NCBI GenBank assembly: GCA_013368375.1
Contig: JAACJP010000055.1
Coordinates: 62,001 to 126,000, forward strand
Direction: 5' to 3'
Origin: Tricholomella constricta
Taxonomy: Eukaryota > Basidiomycota > Agaricomycetes > Agaricales > Lyophyllaceae
DNA length: 64,000 bases
The position numbers were made by a program, and so were the translations under genes. The notes below the pieces were generated by a model that was given only the letters and a program-made list of their open reading frames with translations, did not search any database and was not told the origin of the DNA. Each line of letters starts with the position of its first letter. The first letter of the stretch is position 1. Below, piece by piece: positions 11,170-23,821 of this stretch.

Positions 11170-13696
11170 TCACATGAATCCAGCCGGCTGAGCTTGGATC
11201 CATGTAGGTCCTTGACCATACATCGCTCCGATGCCTGACTTGGAGGCGTCACGTATAATCCAAATTGGTTCGCCTGTCTTCGGTTGAATAGGCCGAATAA
11301 TTGGCGTTGTGCAGCATATATGCTTTATCATTTCAAAGCATCATTGATGAATTGGTCTCCAATAAAATGGCGACCCATTCTTGGTCATCGCCATTAGTGG
11401 ACCAGTGTACGCAGATATATCTGGGAGAAATTGTCCCAGATAGTTAACCAGTCCAACGAATCGTTGGATATCGTTGTAATTCCGTGGTATCCTCCAGTAA
11501 CGGATCCGTGCCAGTTTGTCAGTGTCGGGGTGAATTCCTTGGTCATCAATAATGTGACCAAGGCAATCAACGCGGTCCGAATACAATTCGCATTTCTTCC
11601 ATTTAAGAGAGTGATTGTTCGCGTAATCGTTCGAACACAACTCGTAAGTGGTCTTCATGTTCCTCAATAGAGTTCGAGAATATGAATATATCGTCCAAGT
11701 ATACATGCATGAACTTCCCAATGACGTCCTGAAAGATGGACGTCATTAATTGTTGAAATGTCGCGGGGGCATTACTGTCCCCGTTTTGCATGATGTTACT
11801 GATGTATGTTCCCGCTATCGTTGCGAAGGCGGTTTTATGTACGTCTTTTTCAAGGATGCGTACTTGTTCATACACATCTGTTAAGTCAATTTTTGAACAT
11901 ATTTTTCCCCTAGCGACATCCTCGCGGATGACTTCCTGGTCCGGCAAGGGTGTAACATCTTTTATCGTATTGTCGTTACGTTGCCGTGCATCCAGAGGTG
12001 TTCTTAGGGAGCCATCCTTTTTCAGGATACATAGCAGCAGTGCTGCTTGTTTCACCGAACGAGGCTCCCACCAGTTGGCGTCTGTATACCGATTGACCTT
12101 CGCATAAAATCCTTCACGAAGTGACATTGGACACCTCGGAGCGTGATACTGATATTGCTTCTCGTCATCGACGAGAGTTATCTCGTGGTTGACTTCTCGC
12201 CGGGGTGGTAATTGTTGTTTCGTACCACCCACCATATCTTCAAATTCGTCATGCCATTGCTGACGAAGTCGTGGATAGTCTTCCGGGGTAAGGCTTCCTT
12301 TGGGCGCCTTTCCCTTTCCTTTGGTTGATCTCGCAGCGCATATATACGCTGCCTCTTCCTCACTAGGTTTATTATCAAACCTAGCTCGTAGTTTCACGAG
12401 AGCAAAGTCGCTCTCGTCCTTCACTGGTAGCCGATATAACAGTCGTTTTGCCCGTCGTATATTCATCGGAAAGTTCATTTCGGTTGGTTCTGACACTTCC
12501 TCAGGATGGGCATTTCGGTACGCTTTTCCTAGCGTACCTACGTTACATCCTTCGTGAGCCCGCATGGACGCTATTACTGCGTTCCATTCTTGTGGCATCC
12601 TTGGGTCGAACATCCACTCATACTGTGGATGTGGGTCAGGCCGGTCCCAGAATGATCGGCTGCTTGTATCAGAATACGGTTCTGATCCCGTATCCCTGTC
12701 GGCGTCGTTCGTCTTTAGCGCTTCAGTGTCGCGCTGACGTTTTTCGCGTGGCTTCTTCGCCTGTTCTTGTTCTTTTGACGGCTCATTCAGCGCCTTTTGT
12801 TGTCTTCGTTGGGGTTTCTTCATCTTCGGAGGTGGCTTATCCCCCTCCTTTAGAGTTTCTTGGAACTCTTCATCAGACAGTAATAAGGCTGGATGATCCT
12901 TCGGTAGGCTGTTTATCAGCCTACCCTCATTGTCAGGATCATTGTCATTCTCCACTGTAGCTTTGAGTCATTCTTTTTGTTTCTCCAATGATCGATGGCA
13001 TCTAATGCGACCATCAGTATCCTCCAACTTGACTTTGGTCGCTGGCGTTGCGACTCCATTGACGATAACTTCGTCACGACTGAAGTCGAGCACAACTTTA
13101 TTCGCGCGCATGAACGGCGTGCCTATAATCACGTCGTATCGATCAAAATTAGCAAGATCCATATAGACCTTGCCCTTAAACCCTGGCATGACAGTTTCCA
13201 CCGTCGTGCCAAAGTTCACTGTGGCCCGACTTCCTTTCATTCCGAGCTGTAGGATCAATGGGTCCTCCAATGGATACACTCAAATGTCGGCCACTTGAGC
13301 GAACGACGGGGTAAGTCCTGTAGTTGTGCTCCTGGAATCCCATAGGGTCCACGCTTTGTGGCCACCTACATTAATGTAGGTGGCAAGACACTCCTTGTCC
13401 TTTATTGGCACTACGGGGCAAGCAATTTTGTCCCTGCCCGTCCGCACTTTCACTTTACGAATTGGCGGCTTCTCATTGCGTTCTTCTGATGCAATTACCT
13501 CCGTCATCACAAACATACACTCGGTCTCATCATCCCGAGCATAGTATTCATTGTCGTAGACTTCCATGTCTACGAACTCATCGTCTTCATCTTCTTTGTC
13601 CGCCTCTGAATCAGGGCGTCCATTGTCTCGTCCATACGGTGCAGGCGGGCGACACAACCAGTCAGGGTCGACTATCAGAGGAACCATACAGAGCAA
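11170..13696 (-). mobile_element. Decayed Ty3/gypsy retrotransposon fragment (protease, RT, start of RNase H)
   Basis: Pol remnant of a Ty3/gypsy LTR retrotransposon. Reading leftwards: an acidic segment; a retropepsin-like region with WDSRSTTTG where the active-site motif should be and VIIGTPFM as the flap-region signature; a long linker; then reverse transcriptase with LCILKKDGSLRTPLDAR, ICSKIDLTDVYEQV and the catalytic YLDDIFIFS. A connection follows (CLGHIIDDQGIHPDTDKL), and finally the beginning of RNase H (WIIRDASKSGIGAMYGQG). Reading is interrupted by TGA codons at about 13277, 12965 and 11341 and by one frame change near 11605. Gag, most of RNase H, integrase and both LTRs are absent, so it is truncated and immobile. 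The right end abuts the 0.8-kb tandem array. Confidence 0.85.
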
Positions 13697-13739
13697 TCAG
13701 ACAATTACTACAGTAGATTAGATTACACAGACCCTGGTG

Positions 13740-15795
13740 GCTGTACGTAGACAGAAGAGGAAGGATCGGCAGGGGGAATAATCATCACATTAGCCTTTGT
13801 TCCGGATCCGTCTCGGATCAATGAACCTGCAGGGGGGAGGCTGACACTTCGATCTGGGGCAATGAACACCCAGGGACCCACAAGATTCAAGAAGCCGCAG
13901 GGACACTGAGACCCGGCATCAGTCGAAGCCTTCTCCACTCGTCGTTGGGCTGTGAACCTTAGCCCGTGTCTATTGTCTCCTTAAGGTCTCGTCGATCCAT
14001 TGCCGATGCACTGCGCATTGAAAAAGGAACAAGCGTCAAGCGTCAATGTTGCGGTCGTCAGGTACGTTCTTTCGAGCGACACATTGTCACACGGCTACAT
14101 GCGTCTCATCTGGACCTACACGGACCCACAAGACACATCATCCCAGGAGATCGGGTACGAATTCTGTCAAAGTTGCATTGCACCGTTGGTTGATTTCGTG
14201 GGCCTTCGAGTTGTTGGTGTGAGCACTTGCAGGCGCTTGATCAAGAGCAAGAGTCGACAGGGTGTATCAGTCTGGGCGAACGCACATCCTATGCGCATGT
14301 ATTCGTACCGCATACTCATTGACTGCCTAGGCCTGACCGCGATTTCAGGAGCTTTCTTTATCTTACGCTCTTGACTCGACGGTCACAGTCCAAGCTTTTC
14401 ATCATGCGGTTTTCAGTCTCATTTCGGTCGCGTCCCCAAGCATCGGGCCAATTCCTTGTCTCTCATTTTCTCATTCTTTTCTGGCTTTCTCGTGAATCGC
14501 GATATCATGGTATATGTCAGCCGTGCGGCAATAGCAGCATCTCACGCCCACCAGGTGCGTGTTCCGACTCGAATTCTCTTGCCTGGCTTTTGCTTTTGCA
14601 CAGTGAACGGCCGGACGCCTTTGTTCCGTCTCGGATCAATGAACCTGCAAGGGGAAGGCTGACACTTTGATGTTTGGTCTGGGGCAATGAACACACAGGG
14701 ACCCACAAGGAGACGAACGAACACTGAGACTGGCAATCAGTTGAAACCCGCTCCACTCGTTTAGCCTATGTCTATTGTCTCCGTAAGGTCTCGTCGATCC
14801 ATTGTCGATGCACTGCGCATTGAAAAAGGAACAAGCAAGCGTCAATGTTGCGGTCGTCAGGTATGTTCTTATAATCGACGCATTGTCACACGATTACATG
14901 CGTCTCATCTGGACCTACACGGACCCACAAGGATACATCATCCCAGGAGATCGGGCTACAAATTCTGTCAAGTTGCGTGTACCGTTATTGATTTCGTGGG
15001 CCTCGAGTTCTTGGTGCGCTTGATCAAGAGAAAGGGTCGACAGATGTACCCCCCGGGTACGCGTATTAGTCTGGGCGAACGCACATCCCATGCACCGTAC
15101 CGCATACTCATTGACTGCCTTGACCGCGCTTTCAGGAGCTTTCTTTATCTTACGCTCTTGACTCGACGGTACAGTCCAAGCTTTTCATCATGATTGCGGC
15201 TTTAGTCTCATTTCGGTGCTGTTCCCCAAGTATCGGGCCAATTCCTTGTCTCTCATCTTCTCATTCTTTCTGGCTTTCAGGTGAATCGCGATATCATGAT
15301 ATATGTCAGCCGTGCAATAGCAGCATCTCACGCCCACCAGGTGTGTGTTCTGATTGAATATCCAGAACCTTCGAACCTTATGCCTGGCTTTTGCTTTTGC
15401 ATAGTGAACGGCCGGACGCCTTTGTTCCGTCTCGGATCAATGAATCTGCAGGGGGAAGGCTGACACTTTGATTGTGTTTGGTCTGGAGCAATGAACACAC
15501 AGGGACCCACAAGGAGACGAACGAACACTGAGACCGGAAATCAGTTGAAACGCGCTCCACTCATTTAGCCTATGTCTATTGTCTCCGTAAGGCCTCTTCA
15601 ATTCTTTGTCGATGCACTGCGCACTGAAAAAGGAACAAGCGTGAAGCAGTCAATGTTGTGGTCGTCAGGCACGTTCTTATAATCGACACACTGTCACACG
15701 GCTACACGCGTCTCATCTGGACCTACACGGACCCACAAGGACATCACCACCGGCTATGAATCTGTCTCAGTTGCATGCACCGTTGTCAATTTCGT
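13740..15795. repeat. Tandem array of ~0.8-kb units, about 2.4 copies
   Basis: Three successive blocks start with the same sequence (CTTTGTTCCG.. then TCGGATCAATGAACCTGCA) at about 13797, 14618 and 15416, so the period is about 800-820 bp. Shared internal landmarks recur in order: GGCAATGAACAC, ACAGGGACCCACAAG-type text, TCTATTGTCTCC, GCATTGAAAAAGGAAC and TCTCATCTGGACCTACACGG. Copy 3 breaks off at about 15795. Copies differ by substitutions and small indels. No open frame is conserved through all copies, so the unit looks non-coding. Confidence 0.85.
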
Positions 15796-15961
15796 GCAGA
15801 TGCAGCTCAAGGCGTATTTTGATGGACTTGGACAACTTGCGTTTCGCAGCGTGCTATAAATTGAGAGGGAACATGAGCCATCTTTCTCGTGATAAATCAA
15901 CCTAACCTCCTGTCGGAGCTTCTGTTCTGAAAACTCTGCTCCACCTTCGTTACGATCCCTC

Positions 15962-17572
15962 ATGGCCTTCGAGATGGTTCCGGACAACACGATTCCGCAT
16001 GTGTTTCAATCGGAGGACCAGGAATTCGGAGACTCTTCCTTGGCCCGTGTCAGTGAGCCTCAGCATCAGGCGGCGGCGCTCAACGATTTGGCAGAATTTT
16101 TCGACTACTGTCTACCGACCTTGGAGCTCCATCCGATGCATATAACATCCGACAAGACGCGAAGGCCTGCTCCCTATGATCTACATCTTGACGAAAGCCT
16201 CAGACTTCAACGTATCGTCTATCTCCCGTCGCTGGCGACAGACCTAGAGCAGATCGCAGAGGATGCTAAAAATGCGTATCTAGAGAAACATACGGCGCTC
16301 CCTCCAACTGGCAAGGATTCGCGCTTTCCGGGTCCCCGTGTCCGACATCGCAGTCTCCTCGATTCTCACCACACAAAAATCACCGAGGAGAAAAACGTTC
16401 AAGATGTCTATGAGGACACGCTGGGGAAACACTGCACCATCGTAGCTTCCACTCTGGAGTTTCAGCTACCCTACTGGGGATCCGCGCATCTCGAGTGGAC
16501 GAGCAAACCACAGACGACCCGAGCCATCGCCGATGCGTCTCTCAAACTCACCAACGACCAGCCTAGCGATGAGCCCTTGATGGCGCCACTTTCTGAAGAG
16601 TTCGCAGACATAATGCAGTATAACACCGTTCTAGGTGTCTGGGAGTTCAAGAGTCTCCTGTGTGGAAACGAGCAGGTTTTCAACACTGTTCTTTCGCTCG
16701 CCAACGGCAAAGATTTTCCTTGGCTTGTCTGCCCGTACGGCCCGCTTTGCATAACAAAGTGCACGAATACTCGTGGACCCCCAGATATGCCCTTAACATA
16801 TAAGGAAACAGTGGGGTCCGATGCATATCCTCGTGTCTGTAGAAGTGTTCCCCCCATTCCCGCCGAGATGCCCTCATCGTCCCCAAGCGAAATAGATCAC
16901 TCCGATCTGCGGGACGCAAAGTATATAATGCAACAGGTCAGTAGGTAGTTGAACGCCGAACGATCTACTCATCAAATGCCTAGGTCTATGCCGAACTCGT
17001 GATCAACGACGCGACCTTCGCCAGCTTGACGTCCGGCCTCCGCGAGATCATCATGGAGCGAGACCGGAAAACAAACACGTTGTTCATCACCGACGTCCTC
17101 AGATGCGACAAGCCTGGCTGCGCCAAACGGACGACGGGTCTGTTGATTGCGATGTTGCGCGATGCCCAGAAACGATGCGCTCGCGGGAAGTCGGAGATCC
17201 AGCGGCCTACTACGCAGGCTAAAATCGTCAAAGGCCGCTGTCTTCTCAAACGCCAACGTAAGGCGCGCGGTCGCTCCAACACCCCAGTGCTCCAGAGGAT
17301 GAAAAAAACTGCACAAAAACGCAGAGACGCAAATTCTCGGAAGAAGGGATCCAAAGCCGAAAGGGTGACACAGCCTTGTTGTTCCCTTCAACCATCTTAA
17401 CGGGTCTGACGAACGGAGACAGGTGCAGAAGGAACTTCTCGAGGAAGCCCTGGCAAGAAAATGGCTCGAGTTCCGCCCCGCAGCTGAAGAAGGAAACGCA
17501 CCTGACTGCATCAGGAAATCCCTACATGCGAAAATTGACACAGTGGACAACCGTTTCCAAGGTTTTTGGTGA
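15962..17572 (+). CDS. Uncharacterised 501-aa fungal protein with a PD-(D/E)xK-like region
   Basis: Three exons, 15962-16936, 16984-17364 and 17423-17572, join in phase 0 through introns of 47 and 58 nt (the second has a CTGAC branch-like motif) to give 501 aa. No named domain is recognised. Residues about 140-235 include NVQDVYEDTLGKHC, STLEFQLPYWGSAHLEW, AIADASLKL and GVWEFKSLL. An Asp followed some 30-40 residues later by hydrophobic-E-x-K is what a PD-(D/E)xK nuclease-like core looks like, but this is an inference. The same order of motifs occurs in the N-terminal half of the 757-aa kinase-like protein at 26174-28606. The second exon ends in a very basic stretch (KRQRKARGRS, AQKRRDANSRKKGSK), possibly for nuclear targeting or nucleic-acid binding. 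It sits just right of the 0.8-kb tandem array. Confidence 0.7.
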
Positions 17573-18065
17573 ATAGACGGGAATCTTGTAAATTACGGTA
17601 AAGTGATCAAATTGACAAAATCTCACTCACTGAGCGAGATGAAAAGTCGCCCTTGATACCGCCCAAAAAAATTGCACGAAATGTCAATATTATAAGTAAA
17701 TCAGGCCCATCTTCGTGAATGGTCTCAAGCCTGATAAGTACGCCAGGAAAACTTTTCCCTCAGACTGCAAGGCATGGAACAAAAAATCCAGTGTATTCCG
17801 CTCACAAGCAAACTTTGTAACGAGTCATGATAGTAAGGGTATTAATCAAGGTGCAGCAATAGTAATTAGTTTGAGATATCCAGTGAGCATCCAAAGCATA
17901 TTAAGGTGGTAGTAGTGTTCAAAGGGTATCGGGGGAATAAGTGACTACAGTGAAAAGAGAGAGCGATGGGTAGGCCAGGCCAGAATACTATGACACAGTA
18001 TTTATGATCAAAAGAGGGTCGGTATCGGGGGTATCCAAGTTGCATGTGACGTGGCTGCTCGGTGT
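17573..18065. other. Intergenic between convergent genes
   Basis: About 490 bp between the stops of the 501-aa gene and the DUF6532 gene, which point at each other. AT-rich, with no gene or clear terminator structure. Confidence 0.4.
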
Positions 18066-20399
18066 TCACTCATCCATTCCAGCAAGATCCAGGATGGCCA
18101 TCGAGTTATTGGCGATAGCCTTTGCGGAGTGGCCTGCGTGGGATTGACTGAAGAAGATATTAGACATTGTGCTACGCTATCATAAATTTTCACTTACGCA
18201 GCCTCCTGGTACAGATCAGCCATCAACCGGTGGTAAGCGCGACGCTTGTCGGTGCGAATGTTCTCGAGGAAGAGTTCATGTCCACGGTAGACATCTTCAT
18301 ATGCATCCGAGTTGAACTCGGACCTCTTGAGGTATCCAGTGCCCCAGTCTTCGATGGCAGCGTAGGTCTGAGTTTTGTAGTGAGTGTATTTGTCGAAGAA
18401 CTCAAAAAAGACATACCGCCGTTGCAACCATGCAAAGCATTGGGGCAGGTATTTCAAGTTCCATGGACAGGGGTCCATCGTCGATGGTAGAGGTAAAGCG
18501 GGACACATGCTTCGATGCCATGTATCCTCGTGCAGCTGAGAAATAACATTCGCGAATTGATGATATGATAATTGGATGGTGGAATGGCTTCGTTCGGAGG
18601 ATGAGGCCAGCCTGAATTGAAAGATGTAAGAAAATTAATGAATGATTACAAGAAAGCACGACTTACCTGAGTGCGAGGGAAAATGTAGTCGCCGCTGGTG
18701 AGGAGTTTCTTCACAATGTCCCTACGGTCCTCCACACTAACTCCACTCCCCAAACCGAACGACGTCTCGACTTTGGGTAATGTGATCTTTTTCGCACTGC
18801 AACGCACATTGGACAAACGGGTAGAAAGCTACAAAGGCATTAAAAATAGGCAGAAAGGTAGATTTTGGTACTCACCAAGCAGGAAATGTACTCGACTAAG
18901 ACAGTGTCAACTTTGAGGCGCTCGTATAATGCATTATACTCGAGCTCCTCAGCAATTTCCATCGAAAGACCTCGGAGATAGTCATCTAAGGAGGCAGGTG
19001 GTGGGTACGCATCGACAAAAAGAGCGTCACCGATTGCACGACGTATAGCTGCTTTGATAACGGTATATATGACGGGTGGCTGAGCAGTAAGGGAGATGTT
19101 TCTTGACCCAGACTGGGGAGGTACATAGTGCGCCTCCGCTGGCCACTGGTCATTGTCGTTGTTGATAGAGGCAATGTTGGATTGGGCTGAGCGAGTCGTA
19201 GGGGTGCTGGAGAGTCCTGCAGCCTGAGCATCAGCGTTGTTCCATTTGGGGACCTTGATGGTCTACCGTGTTGAGCAATGAAGATTAATATAGGATAGCG
19301 ACAGTCACGTACCTCAGCCTGTCGAGCGAGAGCGCGCTTTGACCAATGCTATATTGGAGTAGTCAGAACAATGCATACACTAGGATAGAATGATATAATG
19401 ACTTGTACAATTTCCTCGTCATCTGGGACACCAGGGTACTGGCCATCAATGTTGAAGGTCTGATCTGCATCTAGTTCATCAGTTTCGAAGTCCGTCGTAA
19501 TATCAGGGCCGCCTCCATCAGGAAGGTCATCGTCAAGGTTGTCCTCGTCCTGGGCAGCCCAATGTGGGCGCTTGGAAGACATCAGGGATATGTGGTACAA
19601 ATATGTATGATAAGCATACCTCTCCTGCCAGCATTGACTTGAGGGACTTGGGGTCAAGTCCTTCCAGCTCATCATCATCATCGAAAGGCTCCTCGCCATC
19701 TGATTGCTGGCGCTCATCAGAAAAATTGTTGTCCTCATTGTCGTAAGCTTCAAGTTCGGACTTGTTAACCTTGGCTTTGAGGCTCGCACGGGCAGAGGGC
19801 GGTGCAGGCTCGTCTTCAGTAGCATAGTCCTCCTCGTCATCACTGTCTGATGCGATGACTGCGGGGGGCTTGCGCGTTGCTAGCATCAAATGGGTAAGCG
19901 ACAGCTAAGATTCAGACAAAGCTTCGTACCTTGAACACGAGACGTTTTGGTATCACGAGTTACAGGAGCCACTGTAGGAATCCAGTGAGATTATGTTAAT
20001 ATTGGCGACACATAGTACACACCTTTGGCTTTCTTGGTAAGTGCTGGTTGGCTGACAGATGGAGATGTAGGACGTTTGCGACTACCCATAGGTGCAGCGT
20101 TACGCCAAACTGCAAGGTCAAAATATTATAACAAGAATATTTTGACTATAATGCTGAAGGCGTACGTACCAGCATTATTCAAAGCCTTTTGCTTTGATGC
20201 ACGCTCGCCTAGTACATGAGCACAGGAGATAATACAGAAATAATATCAAGCTAATACCTTTGGAGACAGATACATTGTTTTCAGCCACGCTTTGCGCATC
20301 GCCGCGGCTGCGAGTTGTGGTCTCGGGCTGCTTTTTAACAGCTGCTGTCTTGCGCGTAGGTTGAGGTTTGGCCTTGGTAGGTGCTGAAGCTTTAGCCAT
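18066..20399 (-). CDS. DUF6532 domain protein
   Basis: Fungal protein of unknown function carrying the basidiomycete DUF6532 domain. ATG at 20399 opens a basic, A/K/T-rich N-terminus (MAKASAPTKAKPQPTRKTA). Small exons follow, including a long acidic segment (SDDEEDYATEDE, DDDDELEGLDPKSLK) at about 19880-19620. The domain itself lies at about 19080-18066: VIKAAIRRAIGDALFVDAYP, DYLRGLSMEIAEELEYNAL, DYIFPRTQ, AGLILRTKPFHHPII, MVATATYAAIEDWGTG, FLENIRTDKRRAYHRLM and ADLYQEAA, and the protein ends GMDE. Introns of about 50 nt separate these blocks; not every junction was resolved. It is transcribed divergently from the Plavaka transposase starting 228 bp away. Because a similar arrangement occurs at 35.4-42.2 kb, it may be transposon cargo. 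The domain assignment is from memory of the family. Confidence 0.72.
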
Positions 20400-20626
20400 G
20401 ATGAGCAGATGGGCGATGTAATAAGAATAGGAAAGAAAAAAAAGAACGTATAAGGGTGAGCAAAAAAATGGGGGGGGGGGGGGGGAATTGGGGGAGCCGG
20501 CGGGGGGAGAAAGTAAACATGAACCGTAAAACTGGAAGAATTTATACCACAGTGTGTAGCGGGGTTTCATATATCATATGATGGCGGAGTTGGCCCAAGT
20601 TCCTTCAGACCAGTCAAACTGCCAAT
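20400..20626. promoter_or_regulatory. Shared divergent promoter region with a 16-G tract
   Basis: The 227 bp between the DUF6532 ATG (20399, leftward) and the Plavaka ATG (20627, rightward) must hold both 5' regions. It includes an A-run followed by an uninterrupted run of 16 G at about 20470-20485 and further G-rich text to 20515. The G tract could form a quadruplex or reflect slippage. Confidence 0.5.
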
Positions 20627-23600
20627 ATGCCTGTGACATGCAAAGGATGCGGAGAGTCGATTCATCGTAATGGGCTGAAGAATCACATCCGCCTCAGCAA
20701 GGACTTGCGCTGCAAAGTGGAGAAGTGGACAAGTCACCTCCGAGATAGTCCTGGAACCGATTCTATACCTACTCCTGAAGGCAACGAAAGCGACAGCGAA
20801 AATATGATTCCTGTTGATCCAGTTGGAGACTTTTTTGGGGACTATGACCTATATGGTGAGTATTGTTTGTTGTCGAATGAGATATTGAAGTAACTCACTA
20901 TAGCAGATGACAATGACCGGCCAGCGACACCAGCCAAGTCAACGGAAGGAGATGAAGATGACTGTACATCAAACACAGACCAGGATCTTGGGTTAGAACC
21001 TCCACGAACCACAATATATGCACCGAGTCATCCAACCGTCGAAGATGATGACTCTCAAATGGACACAACTACTCGTACATCTGCACAGCGGCTCCGGGGA
21101 GGTGCCGAAGAGCCACTATTGAAAAAGCCCTATGTCGTTAAGTTTCCTTCTGACAGAGCAGGTGCCGTGTACTCACAGGATGGCCAAACAACAAACGGGC
21201 AATATAGCGGAATTCTTGACGATTCTGAAAGCCTATTTTCACCACTTTCTTCCAAGATTGAGTAGGAGATCGCTCGTTGGGCCAAGCTACGTGGGCCTAG
21301 CTCGACGGCCTTCACTGAACTGATGAAAATCGAAGGCGTAAGTTCAGTATTCACAGTGAGATTTAAATTTGACTTACCAATTATCAGGTCGCGGAAAAGC
21401 TCGGGCTTTCGTTTTCAAGCTCTCTTGAGCTCAACAAAATGATTGACTATCTCTTACCGGGGCGCCCTCAATTTGAACGGCATGAGGTTCTGGTTGGCGA
21501 CGAAGTCTGCGAAGTTTTCTTTTGAGATGTTGTTGCTTGCATTCGAGCACTGCTAAATGATCCTGACTTTGCGGTCTATCTGGTCTTCGTACCAGAGAAG
21601 CAGTACACCAATGAGGGGAAACAGGTTAGACTATATCATGATATGCACACAGGGAGGTGGTGGTGGTCGACGCAGGTAATCAAAAATTGTTTGGTTGTGG
21701 GTCCAAGTAATAACATTAACACTCGCACGTGCAGGAGACACTTGAGAACGACAAACCAGGCGCTACCATCGTCCCTATAATCATATCGACTGACAAGACA
21801 CAGCTCACTCTGTTCCGAAATAAATCTGCCTATCCGATTTATCTTACTATTGGAAACATCCCAAAGGAAATCCGCAGTAAGCCCTCAAATCGTGCCTATG
21901 TCCTTCTGGGTTACCTCCCGACTACACGTCTCGAGAACATCACCAATCGAGCATCTCGTCGCCGACTACTAGCTAACCTCTACCATGGATGTATGGCTCG
22001 CATTCTCGCACCATTGGTTTCAGCTGGGAAAGATGGGATTTTTATGATGACGGGTGATGGATTAACACGCCGTTTTCATCCCCTTCTTGCCTGTGTCGTC
22101 AACGATTATCCTGAACAAGTTTTGACTACATGCACCTGTACAGGAGAATGCCCGACATGCCCTGTGCATCGAAATCGATTGGGCGAATATGATCGCGACG
22201 CTCCAGCTGCGCTTCGTGATTTATCACAAATTCTCGAAATCCTCGATTCCTTTGACAGTGATCCCGCCGGCTTTCTGCAGGCCTGTAAGCAAGCAGGTGT
22301 GAAGCCTGTTGTCGGTCCATTCTAGAAAGACCTCCCCTATACCCACATCTATCGCTCCATTACCCCCGATATCCTGCATCAGCTCTATCAAGGCATCATG
22401 AAGCATCTAATTGGCTGGATCATCGAAGCCTATGGAGCTGCGGAAATCGATGCTCGCTGCCGTCGTATGCCTCCGAACCACAATCTCCGCCTTTTCATGA
22501 AAGGCATTTCGACTCTCTCGCGTGTTACGGGCCAGGAACATGATTTCATGTGCCGTATCTTACTCGGTCTCATTATCGATGCCCCGCTACCTGGTGGACT
22601 CTCCAGTGCTCGCCTTTTATCTGCTGTCCACTCAATGCTCGACTTCCTATACCTCGCACAGTACCCTGTTCACACGGATGAGACACTCGAACTCCTCGAT
22701 GATGCGCTTGAGGACTTTCACAAGAATAAAGATATCTTTGTTGACCTCGGTATACGGGAATCCTTCAACATTCCAAAGCTCCACTGGGCTCAGCACTACT
22801 CATTCGCGATCAAACTTTACGGGACTACTGACAATGTCAACACCCAGTACACCGAGCGCCTTCATATTGACCTTGCGAAAGATGCATACGCGGCATCTAA
22901 CCGCAAAGATGAATTCTCCCAGATGACTCTATGGGTGGAGCGGAAGGAAAAAATCTTGCGACATTCCCAGTACGTTGACTGGCGCCAGAACGGATTGCCG
23001 ATCATCGAGCGGAAAGAGTGGTCACCCCCGGGGCTCGAACTTGATCGTACCCTGCACATGGCGAAGCATCCCTCAACACGTTCCGTTTCATTTGAAGTTC
23101 TCGCTGCAGAATACGGGGCACCATTCTTCCGAATCGCATTAGCCAGATACATTCTACTCCTCAATGAACCCGATCTCACCTCGCGCGAAGTGGAACGACG
23201 CCTGTGGACCATCCGTATTCCCTCCACCAAAGTGGCTGTCTGGCATCGCGTCAAGTACCTCCGCTCAGACCCTGTCACCGGCGCGACGTCCACGGCCGAC
23301 TCTATCCATTCTTGTCCAGCAAAAAGAGATCGTCGGGGTCGTCTGGTCCCCGGAAGATTTGATACTGCACTGGTCAATAGTGGTGAAGGGAACGTGATGG
23401 GCATCGAAGGTGAGTTGCTCACCCATACATATCTACCCCAAGTAGGCTAATCCCTTCAGGTTATCACATTGGACGGGTCCGAATTTTATTCTCGATTCCC
23501 GAAAAGTCACGCGAGATCCTCTCAGAGGGCCGCGCTGACATCTCTATGCCCTGTCATTTGGCCTATGTTGACTGGTACACACCACTTCGAGACCCCGAGC

Positions 23601-23821
23601 GTCACCATGGTCTACACCGAATCTCGCCGCTCAAAGATCATGATGGTAGTCAGATATGCAGCGTAGTCCCCGTTGCCAATCTTCGCCGGAGTGTTCACCT
23701 CTTCCCGAAGTTTGGGCCGGTTGCCCCGCAGGCGTGGACAAGCAGTAATGTTCTCGATCTCTGTGACACCTTTTTTGTCAATATTTTTACTGACAGACAC
23801 TTGAACCGTATACTGTATTAG
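20627..23821 (+). pseudogene. Plavaka-family DNA transposase, inactivated by three stops
   Basis: Transposase of the Plavaka group (CACTA-related DNA transposons of Agaricomycetes). ATG at 20627 starts a small zinc-finger-like N-terminus (CKGCGESIHRNGLKNHI). After introns comes the core: EIARWAKLRGPSSTAFTEL, the Plavaka-like DYLLPGRPQFERHE, CIRALLNDPDFAVYLVF, then PIIISTDKTQLTLFRNKSAY, YLTIGNIPKEIR, YVLLGYLPTTRLE, GDGLTRRFHPLLACVVNDYP and TCTCTGECPTCPVHR. Later come HIYRSITPDILHQLYQGIMK, ESFNIPKLHWAQHY, DNVNTQYTERLHIDLAK and, past an intron near 23411-23459, GYHIGRVRILFSIPE. The frame is broken by TAG at 21263, TGA at 21523 and TAG at 22323; elsewhere it is well preserved, so decay is recent. 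Terminal inverted repeats were not identified. Confidence 0.85.
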
